A DNA stretch of 44,233 nt from Clostridiales bacterium (GTDB lineage Bacteria; Bacillota; Clostridia; UBA1381), in NCBI GenBank assembly GCA_029219925.1, contig JAQXUJ010000057.1, positions 1-44,233 of the forward strand, written 5' to 3'. The translations under genes and the position numbers were made by a program. Positions 1 through 9,797 of this stretch are shown here, piece after piece; within the stretch, counting starts at the first letter, position 1; each line of letters begins with the position of its first letter. Below the pieces are notes generated by a model. The model was not told the origin of the DNA. It did not search any database and saw nothing but the letters and a program-made list of their open reading frames with translations.

Positions 1-65
1 TTCCTCCACTGTACAAAGAGCAGACCTTAAGCCTGCCCTTTGAAAATTTATTCTGTAATCACCGA

Positions 66-2525
66 TTATTTAATCGGCTCTAAATGCCATATTTCTCTGT
101 TATAATCGTCAATTGTACGGTCAGATGAGAAATATCCGCTGGACGCCGTATTCATAATCGCCATATGCCACCACTTTGACTTGTTATTGTAATCCTTGGA
201 TATTCTGTCCTGTGTCAGACAGTATGCTTCGAAATCGCGCAGCACCATATAGGTATCGGGGAAACCGTAATCTCCGAACAGCAGGGTCTGGTAAAGATCC
301 CGGAAAATCTGGGTATTTTCCGGCTCAATCTCTCCTGAAATCAGCTGGTCAAGAGCTTTACGCAGCGCGCTGTTGGTGGAATAAATCGTCTTAACCTCGT
401 CGGAATTGTTATACTTAAGTCTTGCGGCGACCTCCTCCGCCTTAAGTCCGAAGATATAGATATTATCCTCGCCTACCTGCTCCAGCATTTCAACGTTTGC
501 GCCGTCCAGCGTTCCGCAGGTAACCGCTCCGTTTAACATAAACTTCATATTGCCGGTACCTGACGCCTCCTTGCCCGCCGTGGAAATCTGTTCCGAAACA
601 TCGGCGGCAACCACAAGCTTTTCCGCAATGGACACGCCGTAGTTCTCAAGAAATACCACCTTGATTTTTCCTTCTATTCTCGGGTCATTGTTAATCATGT
701 CCGCCACAGAGTTTATCAGCTTGATTATCAGCTTTGCCCGCTGATATCCCGGCGCAGCCTTTGCGCCAAAAATATATGTCTTAGGCGTATATTCATGTCC
801 CGGGTTTTCCACCAGCATATTATACTCCGCGAGAATATGCAGAACATTTAAAAGCTGGCGCTTATATTCGTGCAGCCGCTTCGCCTGAACGTCAAAGATA
901 GAGTTGGGGTCAACGTCGATGCCGTTATGCTCCTTGATGTATTCGGCAAGCTTAACCTTATTTTCATGCTTGATTGCCGCAAACCGCTCCTGAAATTCCT
1001 TGTCATCAGCAAATTCCTTAAGTCTTTCCAGCTGCTTATAATCCCTGATCCAGTCCCTGCCGATTTTTGACGAAATCAGCTCGGTAAGCGCCGGGTTACA
1101 GTTGGCAATCCATCGGCGGAAGGTAATTCCGTTGGTGATTGCATGGAAACGGGACTTATCCAGCCTGTAATAATCGGCAAAAATATCACTGGTCAAAATC
1201 TTTGTGTGCAGCTTGGAAACACCGTTTACCGCAAAGCATGTCGCCAGGCACAAATTTGCCATAAACACCTGATTATCCGAAATAACCGCCATCCATTTCT
1301 GTTTTCCGAAATCGTTGGGATAAACCATTTGCAGATTTTCCATGAGCCTGCGGTTAATTTCCTCAACTATCATGGAAATTCTCGGCAAAATCCGTTTGAA
1401 CATATCAAGAGGCCATTTTTCCAGTGCCTCGCTCATTACCGTATGGTTTGTGTAGGCGAATGTTCTTCTTGTAATATCCCATGCCTCATCCCAGCCAAGT
1501 CCCTTATCGTCAATAAGAATCCGCATAAGCTCCGGGATTGCCAGTGTCGGGTGAGTATCGTTTATATGGATAACAGCCTTTTCCGGCAGGTTGTGCCAGT
1601 CATAGCCGTACCGGCTTTCATACTCCTTCAAAATCCACTGAATTGTGGCGGAAACCAGGAAATACTGTTGCTTCAGACGCAGCTCCTTACCCTCGGTATG
1701 ATTATCCTCCGGATACAGCACCTTGGAGATAAGCTCCGCCAGCTGCTTTTCCTCGGTGGAGCGAATGTAATTACCGCTGTTGAACTCCTGCATATTCATG
1801 ACGTCGGGAGCCTTCGCCGACCACAGGCGCAGCTTGTTTACTATTTTTGAGTCATACCCCACCAGCGGCACATCATAGGGCATTGCAATGATTGTATGGG
1901 CATTTTCGTATCTGAAGGAAAAATGTCCGTCATTCCAGTCGGTATACACCTGTCCGCCGAAGCTTACCGTTACCGATTCCTCCGGACGGGCAATCTCCCA
2001 CGCATTGCCGTTTTCAAGCCATGTGTCGGGCAGCTCGGTCTGATATCCGTCAACAATTTTCTGTCTGAAAAGTCCGTATTCATACCGGATGGTACAGCCA
2101 TAGGCAGGCAAATCCATAGTCGTCAGGGAGTCCATAAAACATGCCGCCAAACGTCCCAGTCCGCCGTTTCCCAAGCCGGCGTCATTTTCCAGCTCCACAA
2201 CGTCGGACAGCTCATATCCCAATGCCTTAAGCGCTTTTCTATATGTTTCTGTCTGCATTAAATTCAGTATGTTTGACGCCAGCAGCCTACCCATCAAAAA
2301 TTCAAAGGACAGGTAATACAGCTTCTTTGAGCCTTCCTTTTTGACCTCCTTATGGGAAATCGCCCAGCGCGCCATTATCTGATCTCTTGCCGTCAGCGCA
2401 CAGGCAGTATATACCATCTTAGGCGTGGCGTCCTCAAGCGTTTTTCCGAAGTGACGGGAAATTTTTCCCTCAATTTCATTTTTCAGTTCCGTTTCTTTTG
2501 CATTAAGCTTTACCTTTTCCATCAA
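66..2525 (-). CDS. glgP: Glycogen/alpha-glucan phosphorylase
   Basis: 819-aa ORF with GT35 phosphorylase signatures (ENDAGLGNGGLGRLAACFMDSL near the N-terminus; EASGTGNMKFMLNGAVTCGTLDGANVEM PLP region). Confidence 0.97.
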   Translation of the reverse strand: MMEKVKLNAKETELKNEIEGKISRHFGKTLEDATPKMVYTACALTARDQIMARWAISHKEVKKEGSKKLYYLSFEFLMGRLLASNILNLMQTETYRKALKALGYELSDVVELENDAGLGNGGLGRLAACFMDSLTTMDLPAYGCTIRYEYGLFRQKIVDGYQTELPDTWLENGNAWEIARPEESVTVSFGGQVYTDWNDGHFSFRYENAHTIIAMPYDVPLVGYDSKIVNKLRLWSAKAPDVMNMQEFNSGNYIRSTEEKQLAELISKVLYPEDNHTEGKELRLKQQYFLVSATIQWILKEYESRYGYDWHNLPEKAVIHINDTHPTLAIPELMRILIDDKGLGWDEAWDITRRTFAYTNHTVMSEALEKWPLDMFKRILPRISMIVEEINRRLMENLQMVYPNDFGKQKWMAVISDNQVFMANLCLATCFAVNGVSKLHTKILTSDIFADYYRLDKSRFHAITNGITFRRWIANCNPALTELISSKIGRDWIRDYKQLERLKEFADDKEFQERFAAIKHENKVKLAEYIKEHNGIDVDPNSIFDVQAKRLHEYKRQLLNVLHILAEYNMLVENPGHEYTPKTYIFGAKAAPGYQRAKLIIKLINSVADMINNDPRIEGKIKVVFLENYGVSIAEKLVVAADVSEQISTAGKEASGTGNMKFMLNGAVTCGTLDGANVEMLEQVGEDNIYIFGLKAEEVAARLKYNNSDEVKTIYSTNSALRKALDQLISGEIEPENTQIFRDLYQTLLFGDYGFPDTYMVLRDFEAYCLTQDRISKDYNNKSKWWHMAIMNTASSGYFSSDRTIDDYNREIWHLEPIK

Positions 2526-2551
2526 AGACTATTTCCTTTCGCCATCTAATT

Positions 2552-4276
2552 TTATCTGCGCGGTTTATCCGCACTTTTTTTCCGTCCGCCGGACGGCTTT
2601 TTAGCCGCTTTAGCAGAGGCTTTTTTCTCCGTTTCAGGCACTGATTTTGCAATCTCCGCCTTGGTTTTTTTCAGTTTCTCCGAGCGTTCCTCCTCGGTTT
2701 GCTCCGCAAGAACCTTTTTGTCCTTGGACGCCGTTTCCGCCGCCCATGCGCTCTCTGCCGCAGCAGTATCCTTTGCAATTGCTCTCGCAAAGCTTGCAGA
2801 CTTTTTCGCCGGCTTTTCCGGCTCCTTTTTCGGGGAATTAACCGACATTCCTGTTATTTCCTCATAAAGCGCAATATATTTATCCGCCGACGCACTCCAC
2901 GAAAAGTCCTTGGACATTGCGTTTTTAACCAGCTTATTCCACGCACTGCGATTGTCGTAGTAGGTACGCATTGCGTAATTTATAACATGCATCATATCCT
3001 CTGCATTATATGCGGCAAAGGAAAAACCCGTGCCTCCTCCGGTATACTCGTTGTATGCGTCAACAGTATCGGCAAGACCTCCCGTTTCTCGCACAATCGG
3101 CAGCGTTCCGTAGCGCATGGAAATGAGCTGCGACAAGCCGCACGGCTCGAATCGCGACGGCATCAGAAATGCATCGCATGCCGCATAAATCTTATGGGAC
3201 AGCTCGTTGGAAAAATAAATATTAGCCGAAACTCTGTCGGGATATTTCCACGCATAGTGTCGGAACATATTTTCGTAGCCTTCGTCGCCGGTTCCCAGCA
3301 CTACCACCTGATATCCGCCCTCACAAAGCCGTTCCATAACGCCGGCAATCAGGTCAAACCCCTTCTGATCGGTAAGCCGTGACACTATTCCGACCATGAA
3401 CTTATTTTCGTCCACCGGCAGATTAAGCTCCTTTTGGAGCGACGTCTTGTTCTTCTTTTTCCCTTCAAGACTGTCAGCCGAGTAATTGTTGTATATAATG
3501 GCATCGGTTTCGGGACTCCAATCCTCTGAAATGCCATTTACAATTCCGCATAAATCTTCGCTGCGTGCAGACAAGAGTCCGTTTAAGCCCTCGCCGTAGT
3601 CCGGCGTTGTGATTTCCTTGGCATATGTTTCCGAAACGGTTGTAATCTTATTGGCGTATACCAGTCCGCCCTTCAAAAGGTTGGCGTCCTTGTAATATTC
3701 CAGCTTATCCGAGGTAAAATAATAATCACCTATCGCCATTGCGTCCTTGATTTTAGCCAAGTCCCACCGTCCCTGAAATTTTAGATTGTGAATTGTCATA
3801 ACCGTTTTAATCCCGCGGTAGAAGGGATTGTCGTAAAAGGTGTCTAAAAAGACCGGGATAGGCGCAGTCTGCCAGTCGTTGCAGTTGATTACGTCCGGAC
3901 GAAATTCCAAGGTCGGCAGAAGTGACAGCACTGCTTTTGAGAAAAAGATAAATTTCTCGCAGTCCAGATGAATATAATCGTAGGGCTTATCTCCGCCGAA
4001 ATAATACTCGTTATCTACAAAATAGTATTTGGTACCCTTGTACTCCATAGAAAAAACACCGCAATATTGCCGTCTCCAGCCCACATTAACATAAATATGG
4101 GTGATATACGTCATCATATCCCTGTATTTCCGGTCAATGCACCGATACAGCGGGAGCATAACCCGGCAGTCCGCTCCCTTTTCCTTAAGGGTTACAGGCA
4201 GCGACCCTGCAACATCGCCAAGTCCGCCCGTCTTAACAAAGGGTGCGGCTTCAGATGCAACATATAAAACATTCAT
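2552..4276 (-). CDS. glgA: Glycogen synthase (ADP-glucose, GT5) with a Lys/Ala-rich C-terminal extension
   Basis: 574-aa ORF; N-term MNVLYVASEAAPFVKTGGLGDVAGSLP (KTGGL motif), MPSRFEPCGLSQL motif; about 90 extra low-complexity basic residues at the C-terminus. Confidence 0.96.
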   Translation of the reverse strand: MNVLYVASEAAPFVKTGGLGDVAGSLPVTLKEKGADCRVMLPLYRCIDRKYRDMMTYITHIYVNVGWRRQYCGVFSMEYKGTKYYFVDNEYYFGGDKPYDYIHLDCEKFIFFSKAVLSLLPTLEFRPDVINCNDWQTAPIPVFLDTFYDNPFYRGIKTVMTIHNLKFQGRWDLAKIKDAMAIGDYYFTSDKLEYYKDANLLKGGLVYANKITTVSETYAKEITTPDYGEGLNGLLSARSEDLCGIVNGISEDWSPETDAIIYNNYSADSLEGKKKNKTSLQKELNLPVDENKFMVGIVSRLTDQKGFDLIAGVMERLCEGGYQVVVLGTGDEGYENMFRHYAWKYPDRVSANIYFSNELSHKIYAACDAFLMPSRFEPCGLSQLISMRYGTLPIVRETGGLADTVDAYNEYTGGGTGFSFAAYNAEDMMHVINYAMRTYYDNRSAWNKLVKNAMSKDFSWSASADKYIALYEEITGMSVNSPKKEPEKPAKKSASFARAIAKDTAAAESAWAAETASKDKKVLAEQTEEERSEKLKKTKAEIAKSVPETEKKASAKAAKKPSGGRKKSADKPRR

Positions 4277-4370
4277 ACCGATACCACCTTTCCTATCTTA
4301 TATGATACAACAAAATCGCAATTTTGTCAATTAAATTGCCCAATTTAGGATTTGTCATTTATAACAAAAA

Positions 4371-4440
4371 TAATCATAAATATTAATGATTACCCGTGAT
4401 TTTTATTGACTTTTTGCATATTAGGTGTTAAAGTATACAT
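4371..4440 (+). promoter_or_regulatory. Putative feoAB promoter with upstream operator-like palindrome
   Basis: TAATCAT-N8-ATGATTA inverted repeat (4371-4392), then TTGACT (4406-4411)-N17-TAAAGT (4429-4434) and an RBS ahead of feoA. Confidence 0.5.
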
Positions 4441-4457
4441 TGGAGGAGAATGAGTTT

Positions 4458-4685
4458 ATGAAATTATCTGAGGGAATTAAAGCAAATACATATATAATAG
4501 ATCATATTGACCTTAACATCAATGTTACGCGCCGTCTGCAAATGCTGGGAATGACTCGCGGCACTAAGGTTCTCGTGCTTAACAAAAAAAACCATGGACC
4601 TATGATTATCAAGGTGCGCGGAACCAGATTCGCACTGGGGAAGGGCTTTTGCGACGGAATTTTTGTGGAGGTGCCTAAAAGATGA
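4458..4685 (+). CDS. feoA: Ferrous iron transport protein A (FeoA, SH3-like)
   Basis: MKLSEGIKANTYIIDHIDLNINVTRRLQMLGMTRGTKVLVLNKKNHGPMIIKVRGTRFALGKGFCDGIFVEV; start placed at 4458 after GGAGGAGA (ORF track starts at 4425). Confidence 0.93.
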   Translation: MKLSEGIKANTYIIDHIDLNINVTRRLQMLGMTRGTKVLVLNKKNHGPMIIKVRGTRFALGKGFCDGIFVEVPKR

Positions 4686-6772
4686 AGGATTTGACAATTG
4701 CATTTATAGGTAATCCCAACTGTGGGAAAACAACTCTCTTTAATGCCTACACCGGAGCTAACCTGAAGGTTGCTAACTGGCCCGGCGTAACGGTGGAAAA
4801 AATCGAAGGACACATGAACTACAAGGGCCGCTCCATAAAGCTTGTGGATTTGCCGGGAATATACTCTCTTACCTCCTACACCATGGAGGAAAAGCTATCC
4901 CGTGAGTATGTGATGGGCGACGACGTAGACGTTATCATCGACGTTGCCGACGCCTCCAGTCTTGAACGCAATCTGTACCTGACTCTTCAGCTTATCGAGC
5001 TGGGAAAGCCGGTGGTTCTGGCTCTTAATATGATGGATATTGTCGAGGAGCGCGGCATGGAAATTGATATGCACCGCCTTCCCGAGATGCTGGGGATTCC
5101 GGTGGTGCCCGTGAGCGCACGAAAGCGCACCGGACTTGACATTCTCATACACGCCGCCGAGCATCATGCAGGACGTCCCCATGACCTCACCGAGCATCAC
5201 CACCACGCAATGCCCCATTACGAGATTTCGGACGACGCCGAAGCCGCGGAACGCAGCTTTAATTCAAGCATTACTCTTCATTCAAAGCATCACCGCTACG
5301 TCATGGTTTATTCCGATGAAATAGAAGAAAAGCTGGATTATATCGTGGCAATATTAAAGCGCCGCTATCCCGATATGAAAAACTACCGCTGGCATGCTCT
5401 TAAGCTGCTGGAGCGGGACAGCGATATTATGCAGAAATATCCCACGGACCTTTCCGGCATTGCCGATGAAAGCTGCGAGCCGCAGATTATCAACGAAAAA
5501 TATGACTTTATACAAGAGATTATCGACGAGGTTCTGGTAAACAAAAACGAAAAGAGCGCCTTTACCGACAAGGTTGACGCCGTGCTCACCCACAGAATAT
5601 GGGGTGTTCCGATTTTCCTCGGAATTATGGCGGTTGTCTTTTTCCTTACCTTTACGGTAGGGGACTGGCTCAAGGGATTTTTTGAAAACTGGCTGGAGAG
5701 CTTTTCGTCATGGGTTTCCGCACTTCTCGGCATGATGTCGGCAAGCGACGCCGTACATTCGCTTATAGTGGACGGAATAATCGCCGGCGTGGGCGGAATA
5801 CTGACATTTCTGCCCAACATATTTATACTTTTTCTGGCGCTTGCATTTTTGGAGGACAGCGGATACATGTCCCGCGTTGCCTATGTCATGGACGGCATAA
5901 TGGGCAAGCTCGGTCTTTCCGGCAGAGCCTTTATCCCAATGCTGCTGGGATTCGGCTGTACCGTGCCGGCAGTCATGGCTTCCCGGGCATTGGAAAACAG
6001 GCACGACAAAATCCGTACCGTGCTGATTACGCCCTTTATGTCCTGCAGCGCAAGACTTCCGATTTATGTAATGCTGTCACAGATTTTCTTCGGAAATCAT
6101 GCACTCGCCGCGGCATATTCCATGTATATTATCGGCTTTGCAATGGCTCTATTGATAGCATTCATAATGTCTAAGGCGGATAAAAAGCATAACGTCAACA
6201 ATTTGCTTATTGAGCTGCCCGAATATAAAACTCCCAACCCGCACACAATTGCCATTTATGTCTGGGATAAGGTGAAGGACTATCTTACAAAAGCCGGCAC
6301 AACCATATTCCTTGCGTCAATTGTGCTGTGGTTTATCCTTAATTTTTGTACGTCGGGCAGAGTTACCGACATGTCCCAAAGCTTCGGCGCACATATCGGC
6401 AGACTGCTTGTTCCGGTAATGTCCACGGCAGGACTGGGCTACTGGCAGATTGTTGTTGCGCTGATTTCAGGCATTGCCGCAAAGGAGGTTGTGGTATCCA
6501 GCATGGCAGTCCTGTACGGAATAGGAAATATTTCCTCGCCGGAAGGCATGGCTGCGCTGTCCGGAATACTTACCCAAAGCGGCTTTACGGCGCTCAACGC
6601 ATACTCCATGATGCTTTTCTGCCTTCTGTACATACCCTGCATTGCCAGTCTTGCAACCATAAGCCGTGAGCTTAACTCCAAAAAACTCACCCTTTTCGCA
6701 ATTGTTATGCAGTTGGGCATTGCATGGTGTGTTTCAACGCTATTCTATCAAATCGGAGGCTTGATTTTTTGA
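4682..6772 (+). CDS. feoB: Ferrous iron transport GTPase FeoB
   Basis: G1 GNPNCGKTTLFN, G3 DLPGIYSLTSY, Gate/TM region GFGCTVPAVMASRALENRHDK; His-rich insertion after the G domain. Confidence 0.98.
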   Translation: MKDLTIAFIGNPNCGKTTLFNAYTGANLKVANWPGVTVEKIEGHMNYKGRSIKLVDLPGIYSLTSYTMEEKLSREYVMGDDVDVIIDVADASSLERNLYLTLQLIELGKPVVLALNMMDIVEERGMEIDMHRLPEMLGIPVVPVSARKRTGLDILIHAAEHHAGRPHDLTEHHHHAMPHYEISDDAEAAERSFNSSITLHSKHHRYVMVYSDEIEEKLDYIVAILKRRYPDMKNYRWHALKLLERDSDIMQKYPTDLSGIADESCEPQIINEKYDFIQEIIDEVLVNKNEKSAFTDKVDAVLTHRIWGVPIFLGIMAVVFFLTFTVGDWLKGFFENWLESFSSWVSALLGMMSASDAVHSLIVDGIIAGVGGILTFLPNIFILFLALAFLEDSGYMSRVAYVMDGIMGKLGLSGRAFIPMLLGFGCTVPAVMASRALENRHDKIRTVLITPFMSCSARLPIYVMLSQIFFGNHALAAAYSMYIIGFAMALLIAFIMSKADKKHNVNNLLIELPEYKTPNPHTIAIYVWDKVKDYLTKAGTTIFLASIVLWFILNFCTSGRVTDMSQSFGAHIGRLLVPVMSTAGLGYWQIVVALISGIAAKEVVVSSMAVLYGIGNISSPEGMAALSGILTQSGFTALNAYSMMLFCLLYIPCIASLATISRELNSKKLTLFAIVMQLGIAWCVSTLFYQIGGLIF

Positions 6773-7707
6773 TAAATAAAATTCATTTGGCACCCATGGC
6801 GGGTGTAACCGACCTGACCTTCCGGCTTATCTGCAAAGACTACGGTGCGGACGGACTTACCACCGAAATGGTGAGCGCAAAAGGGCTGTACTTTGGAAAC
6901 AAACAAACAGCCGATCTCATGCGGCTTGACGAGCGGGAAAAACCTGCCGCCATTCAGATATTCGGTTCCGACCCGGATATTATTGCGGAAATCGTGCCGC
7001 AGGTTGTCGGATACGGCGCGGCATCAATTGATATTAACATGGGCTGTCCCATGCCGAAAATCGTCAATAACGGCGACGGTAGCGCCCTCATGAAAAATCC
7101 CTCTTTGGCAGGCGAAATTGTAAGGAAGGCGGCATACGCCTCGTCCATACCCATAACGGTTAAAATCCGCAAGGGCTGGGACAGGGATACCGCCGCGGAA
7201 TTTGCGAAGGTACTGGAGGCAAACGGAGCAGCTGCGATAACTGTCCACGGGCGCACACGGGAGCAGCTGTATCAGGGCAAGGCGGACTGGGACACCATTC
7301 GCGCCGTAAAAAAAGCGGTTAAAATCCCTGTAATCGGAAACGGCGACATATTCACCGCCGCCGACGCTCGGCGTATGCTGGAATATACAGGCTGTGACGG
7401 GGTTATGGTAGGACGCGGCGCACAGGGTAATCCATTTATTTTCCGGCAGATAAAGGAATACTTTGAAACCGGCACGGTCACATATTTTCCGTCCCACAGA
7501 GATAAGTTGAATCAGGCATTGGAGCATGTGAAAATACTCTGTGCCGAAAAGGGAGAAAACTGCGGAGTTAAAGAGGCACGCAAGCATATAGCCTGGTATA
7601 TCAAGGGGATACCTCACAGCTCCGAGCTTAAAAATAAAGTCTTTACCGTAACCGCGCTGTCGGATATGGTTGAACTGTTGGAATCTGCGGCACAATCACT
7701 CTGCTGA
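6769..7707 (+). CDS. dus: tRNA-dihydrouridine synthase (DusB-like)
   Basis: IHLAPMAGVTDLTFR, SIDINMGCPMPKIV, TVHGRTREQLYQGKADWD motifs. Likely TTG start at 6769 overlapping the feoB stop, with GGAGG 5'. Confidence 0.94.
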   Translation: MINKIHLAPMAGVTDLTFRLICKDYGADGLTTEMVSAKGLYFGNKQTADLMRLDEREKPAAIQIFGSDPDIIAEIVPQVVGYGAASIDINMGCPMPKIVNNGDGSALMKNPSLAGEIVRKAAYASSIPITVKIRKGWDRDTAAEFAKVLEANGAAAITVHGRTREQLYQGKADWDTIRAVKKAVKIPVIGNGDIFTAADARRMLEYTGCDGVMVGRGAQGNPFIFRQIKEYFETGTVTYFPSHRDKLNQALEHVKILCAEKGENCGVKEARKHIAWYIKGIPHSSELKNKVFTVTALSDMVELLESAAQSLC

Positions 7708-7743
7708 TGTCGCAGACTTCTTTTTTTTCTACAAAAAATCCTA

Positions 7744-7772
7744 TTGCATGTCTATATAATACGTGGTATAAT
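7744..7772 (+). promoter_or_regulatory. Sigma-A-type promoter of the L,D-transpeptidase gene
   Basis: TTGCAT (7744-7749)-N17-TATAAT (7767-7772), RBS GGAGAA before ATG 7802. Confidence 0.65.
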
Positions 7773-7801
7773 TTTACTATAATTTCCGAAGGAGAACCAA
7801 A

Positions 7802-8680
7802 ATGAAAAAAGTTATTACAGCACTTATTTTGCTATTGTCGCTTTCCTGTACGGCATTTGCCGAATCCTCGGACGATGCCGAACCCGTTTCCGCTCCAAAA
7901 CAGGCGGATTTGTACATATTCGGCAGCGGCATATCTATGGAAAGCTTCCCGATAATTGAGAACGGGACTCTGTTCCTCCCGGCTAAGGAATTTTTATCGC
8001 ATCTGGGAGCCAACGATTTCTCCATAGATGAGGAAAATCAAATCACCGTAACCTACGGTGAAAAGATGATTTCCATGCACATCGGAAACACCGACGCCGC
8101 GGCAAACGGAGAGGCGGCAGTCCTGCCGGCAGCACCTTTTCTCTCCGGCGAAACCGTATATGTGCCTATGCGTTTTGCGGCAGAAGGTCTTGGCTTTACC
8201 GTGGCTGCCCATGACGATGGGGATATTCTTACGGTATCCGTAGACCTGCCCGTCACGTCAACAGCTGCGGAGGAATATATAAATTCCGCAAATCTCAGTT
8301 CGGATACGCCATATCTTGTATGGGTCAGCAAAAAAGAATATGTCGTTTACACCTTCCTTCGTGAAAACGGACGTTGGAAGGAGGTATACTCCTGTCCCTG
8401 CTCAATCGGAGCGAGCTCGACGCCGACAATTACCGGAACCTTCAAATACTTTTCTCTCGAAAAGCGCTGGTCCTATGAAGATTTTTATGTAGGTCCTATC
8501 ATGCGGTTTTACGGCGGATACGCAATACATTCGACGCTGTTAAAATATGACGGCAGCGATTATAACGCTACAGTCGGAAAAAAGCTGTCCCACGGGTGCG
8601 TACGCGTCCTTCCCAAGGATATTAACTGGATGGTGTGCTACGTGCCGCTTAAAACTACAATTCACATAACGGAAAACTAA
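7802..8680 (+). CDS. Secreted L,D-transpeptidase (YkuD) with N-terminal copper-amine-oxidase-like domain
   Basis: Signal peptide MKKVITALILLLSLSCTAFA; Cu_amine_oxidN1-like repeats; YkuD catalytic motif HSTLL...KLSHGCVRV. Confidence 0.9.
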   Translation: MKKVITALILLLSLSCTAFAESSDDAEPVSAPKQADLYIFGSGISMESFPIIENGTLFLPAKEFLSHLGANDFSIDEENQITVTYGEKMISMHIGNTDAAANGEAAVLPAAPFLSGETVYVPMRFAAEGLGFTVAAHDDGDILTVSVDLPVTSTAAEEYINSANLSSDTPYLVWVSKKEYVVYTFLRENGRWKEVYSCPCSIGASSTPTITGTFKYFSLEKRWSYEDFYVGPIMRFYGGYAIHSTLLKYDGSDYNATVGKKLSHGCVRVLPKDINWMVCYVPLKTTIHITEN

Positions 8681-8684
8681 TACT

Positions 8685-8723
8685 AAAAATCCCGAAACCG
8701 GAAACTCCGGATTTCGGGATTTT
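8685..8723. terminator. Bidirectional rho-independent terminator
   Basis: AAAATCCCGAAAcCGGaaactCCGgATTTCGGGATTTT between convergent genes. Confidence 0.88.
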
Positions 8724-8761
8724 ATACTGCGGCGGTATTACTCCCCCACCGCAGAAATTAT

Positions 8762-9655
8762 TCACTTTTCTATCAGCGTATCATTGCGGTAAAACAGTCC
8801 GTCAAACCTCATGCCGCTGAAGCTTTCGGTCTTTTTCCCGTCCACCAGAAACTGAACGTTGCTTACATCGTCCCGCTCGGTCAGAGAATTCACGATTGAA
8901 TAGATAATAAGCCTGCCCATGCTTTCCTGGGCGGAATTTTTACCGATAAAATCCTGCTTGAAATTCACATAACACGTTCCGTCGGTAGTTTCCACCGATA
9001 AAATTCCCGTATCCGGTGACAGAAGCCTTTCACTGTTTTTATTTCTCGGCCCTTTTATAAGCTCCGACACAATATACTGCTCCACAGGCAGCTTATCGGT
9101 GATATTCACTCTCCGGTATTCATGTACCAGCTTGGTTTTTTCGCTGTCAGCGAAATACAGGTCAAGCCCCGTAGCGCAGTCATCGTCTGACGCAAGATTA
9201 ATCTCATCGCCGGAAATAAATCCGCTTCCCGTTGCGTCCTTCCCGCCGCAGGTGACGCACACCGCCGTAATGTCAGGTATCTGACACAGCGTTTTTACCA
9301 CCGCATATGCTGCCAGCAGTCCGGACTTTTTATATTCCTCCGAAAAATCCACGCTTACCCTTCCGCCATCATTTTTAAAGCCGGCAATTTTTACGCCTTT
9401 ATCCATAATCGGGATATGAGTCTTTTCAGACGGACCCTTTATAAGCTCCTCCAGAGCTTTTTTACAGAAATCATTAATATTTTCAGCATCAATTCTGCGC
9501 TTCTCCGCCGAAATAACCGAGCTGTCCTTGGAAAGGAAATACACATCTATTTCTCTTCCCCCATCATTGCCGCCCTGGTCGGCAATAAAGAAAATGGCTG
9601 TGCCGGCAATGAGAAACAGGGCGGCAAGTATAAGCACTTTTTTCATCAATCTCAT
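8762..9655 (-). CDS. Membrane-anchored protein with two GerMN domains
   Basis: N-terminal TM (MRLMKKVLILAALFLIAGTAIFF); duplicated GerMN-like halves (EELIKGPSEK / SELIKGPRNK). Start placed at ATG 9655; the ORF-track start (9766) lies in the repeat element. Confidence 0.85.
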   Translation of the reverse strand: MRLMKKVLILAALFLIAGTAIFFIADQGGNDGGREIDVYFLSKDSSVISAEKRRIDAENINDFCKKALEELIKGPSEKTHIPIMDKGVKIAGFKNDGGRVSVDFSEEYKKSGLLAAYAVVKTLCQIPDITAVCVTCGGKDATGSGFISGDEINLASDDDCATGLDLYFADSEKTKLVHEYRRVNITDKLPVEQYIVSELIKGPRNKNSERLLSPDTGILSVETTDGTCYVNFKQDFIGKNSAQESMGRLIIYSIVNSLTERDDVSNVQFLVDGKKTESFSGMRFDGLFYRNDTLIEK

Positions 9656-9656
9656 A

Positions 9657-9797
9657 TTAATCTCCATTCCGCCGCCGTGCGGCGACACAAATCCAACGTA
9701 AAAAAGAAGCAAGCAGATTACCGCTTTGCAGCGAGCGGTGCTGTACGAGTGTACCGCTCCGAACAAAAATCGGTAAGATGCGCAGCTTATTTTTCAC
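9657..9797 (-). CDS. Small ORF inside repeat copy A (46 aa), possible leader peptide or coupling ORF
   Basis: GAGGAGATCAAC-GTG start; reads MKNKLRILPIFVRSGTLVQHRSLQSGNLLASFLRWICVAARRRNGD*; TAA ends 2 nt before the GerMN ATG. Confidence 0.3.
   Translation of the reverse strand: MKNKLRILPIFVRSGTLVQHRSLQSGNLLASFLRWICVAARRRNGD

Noticed and set aside
1143-1850. 235-aa plus-strand ORF inside glgP, and many similar antisense ORFs in the track
   Set aside because: Lies antisense to a clear conserved gene, no recognisable domain; typical shadow ORF. The same reasoning was applied to other overlapping ORFs (e.g. 2699-3382, 7024-7695, 11157-11996, 32406-33044, 38257-38895).
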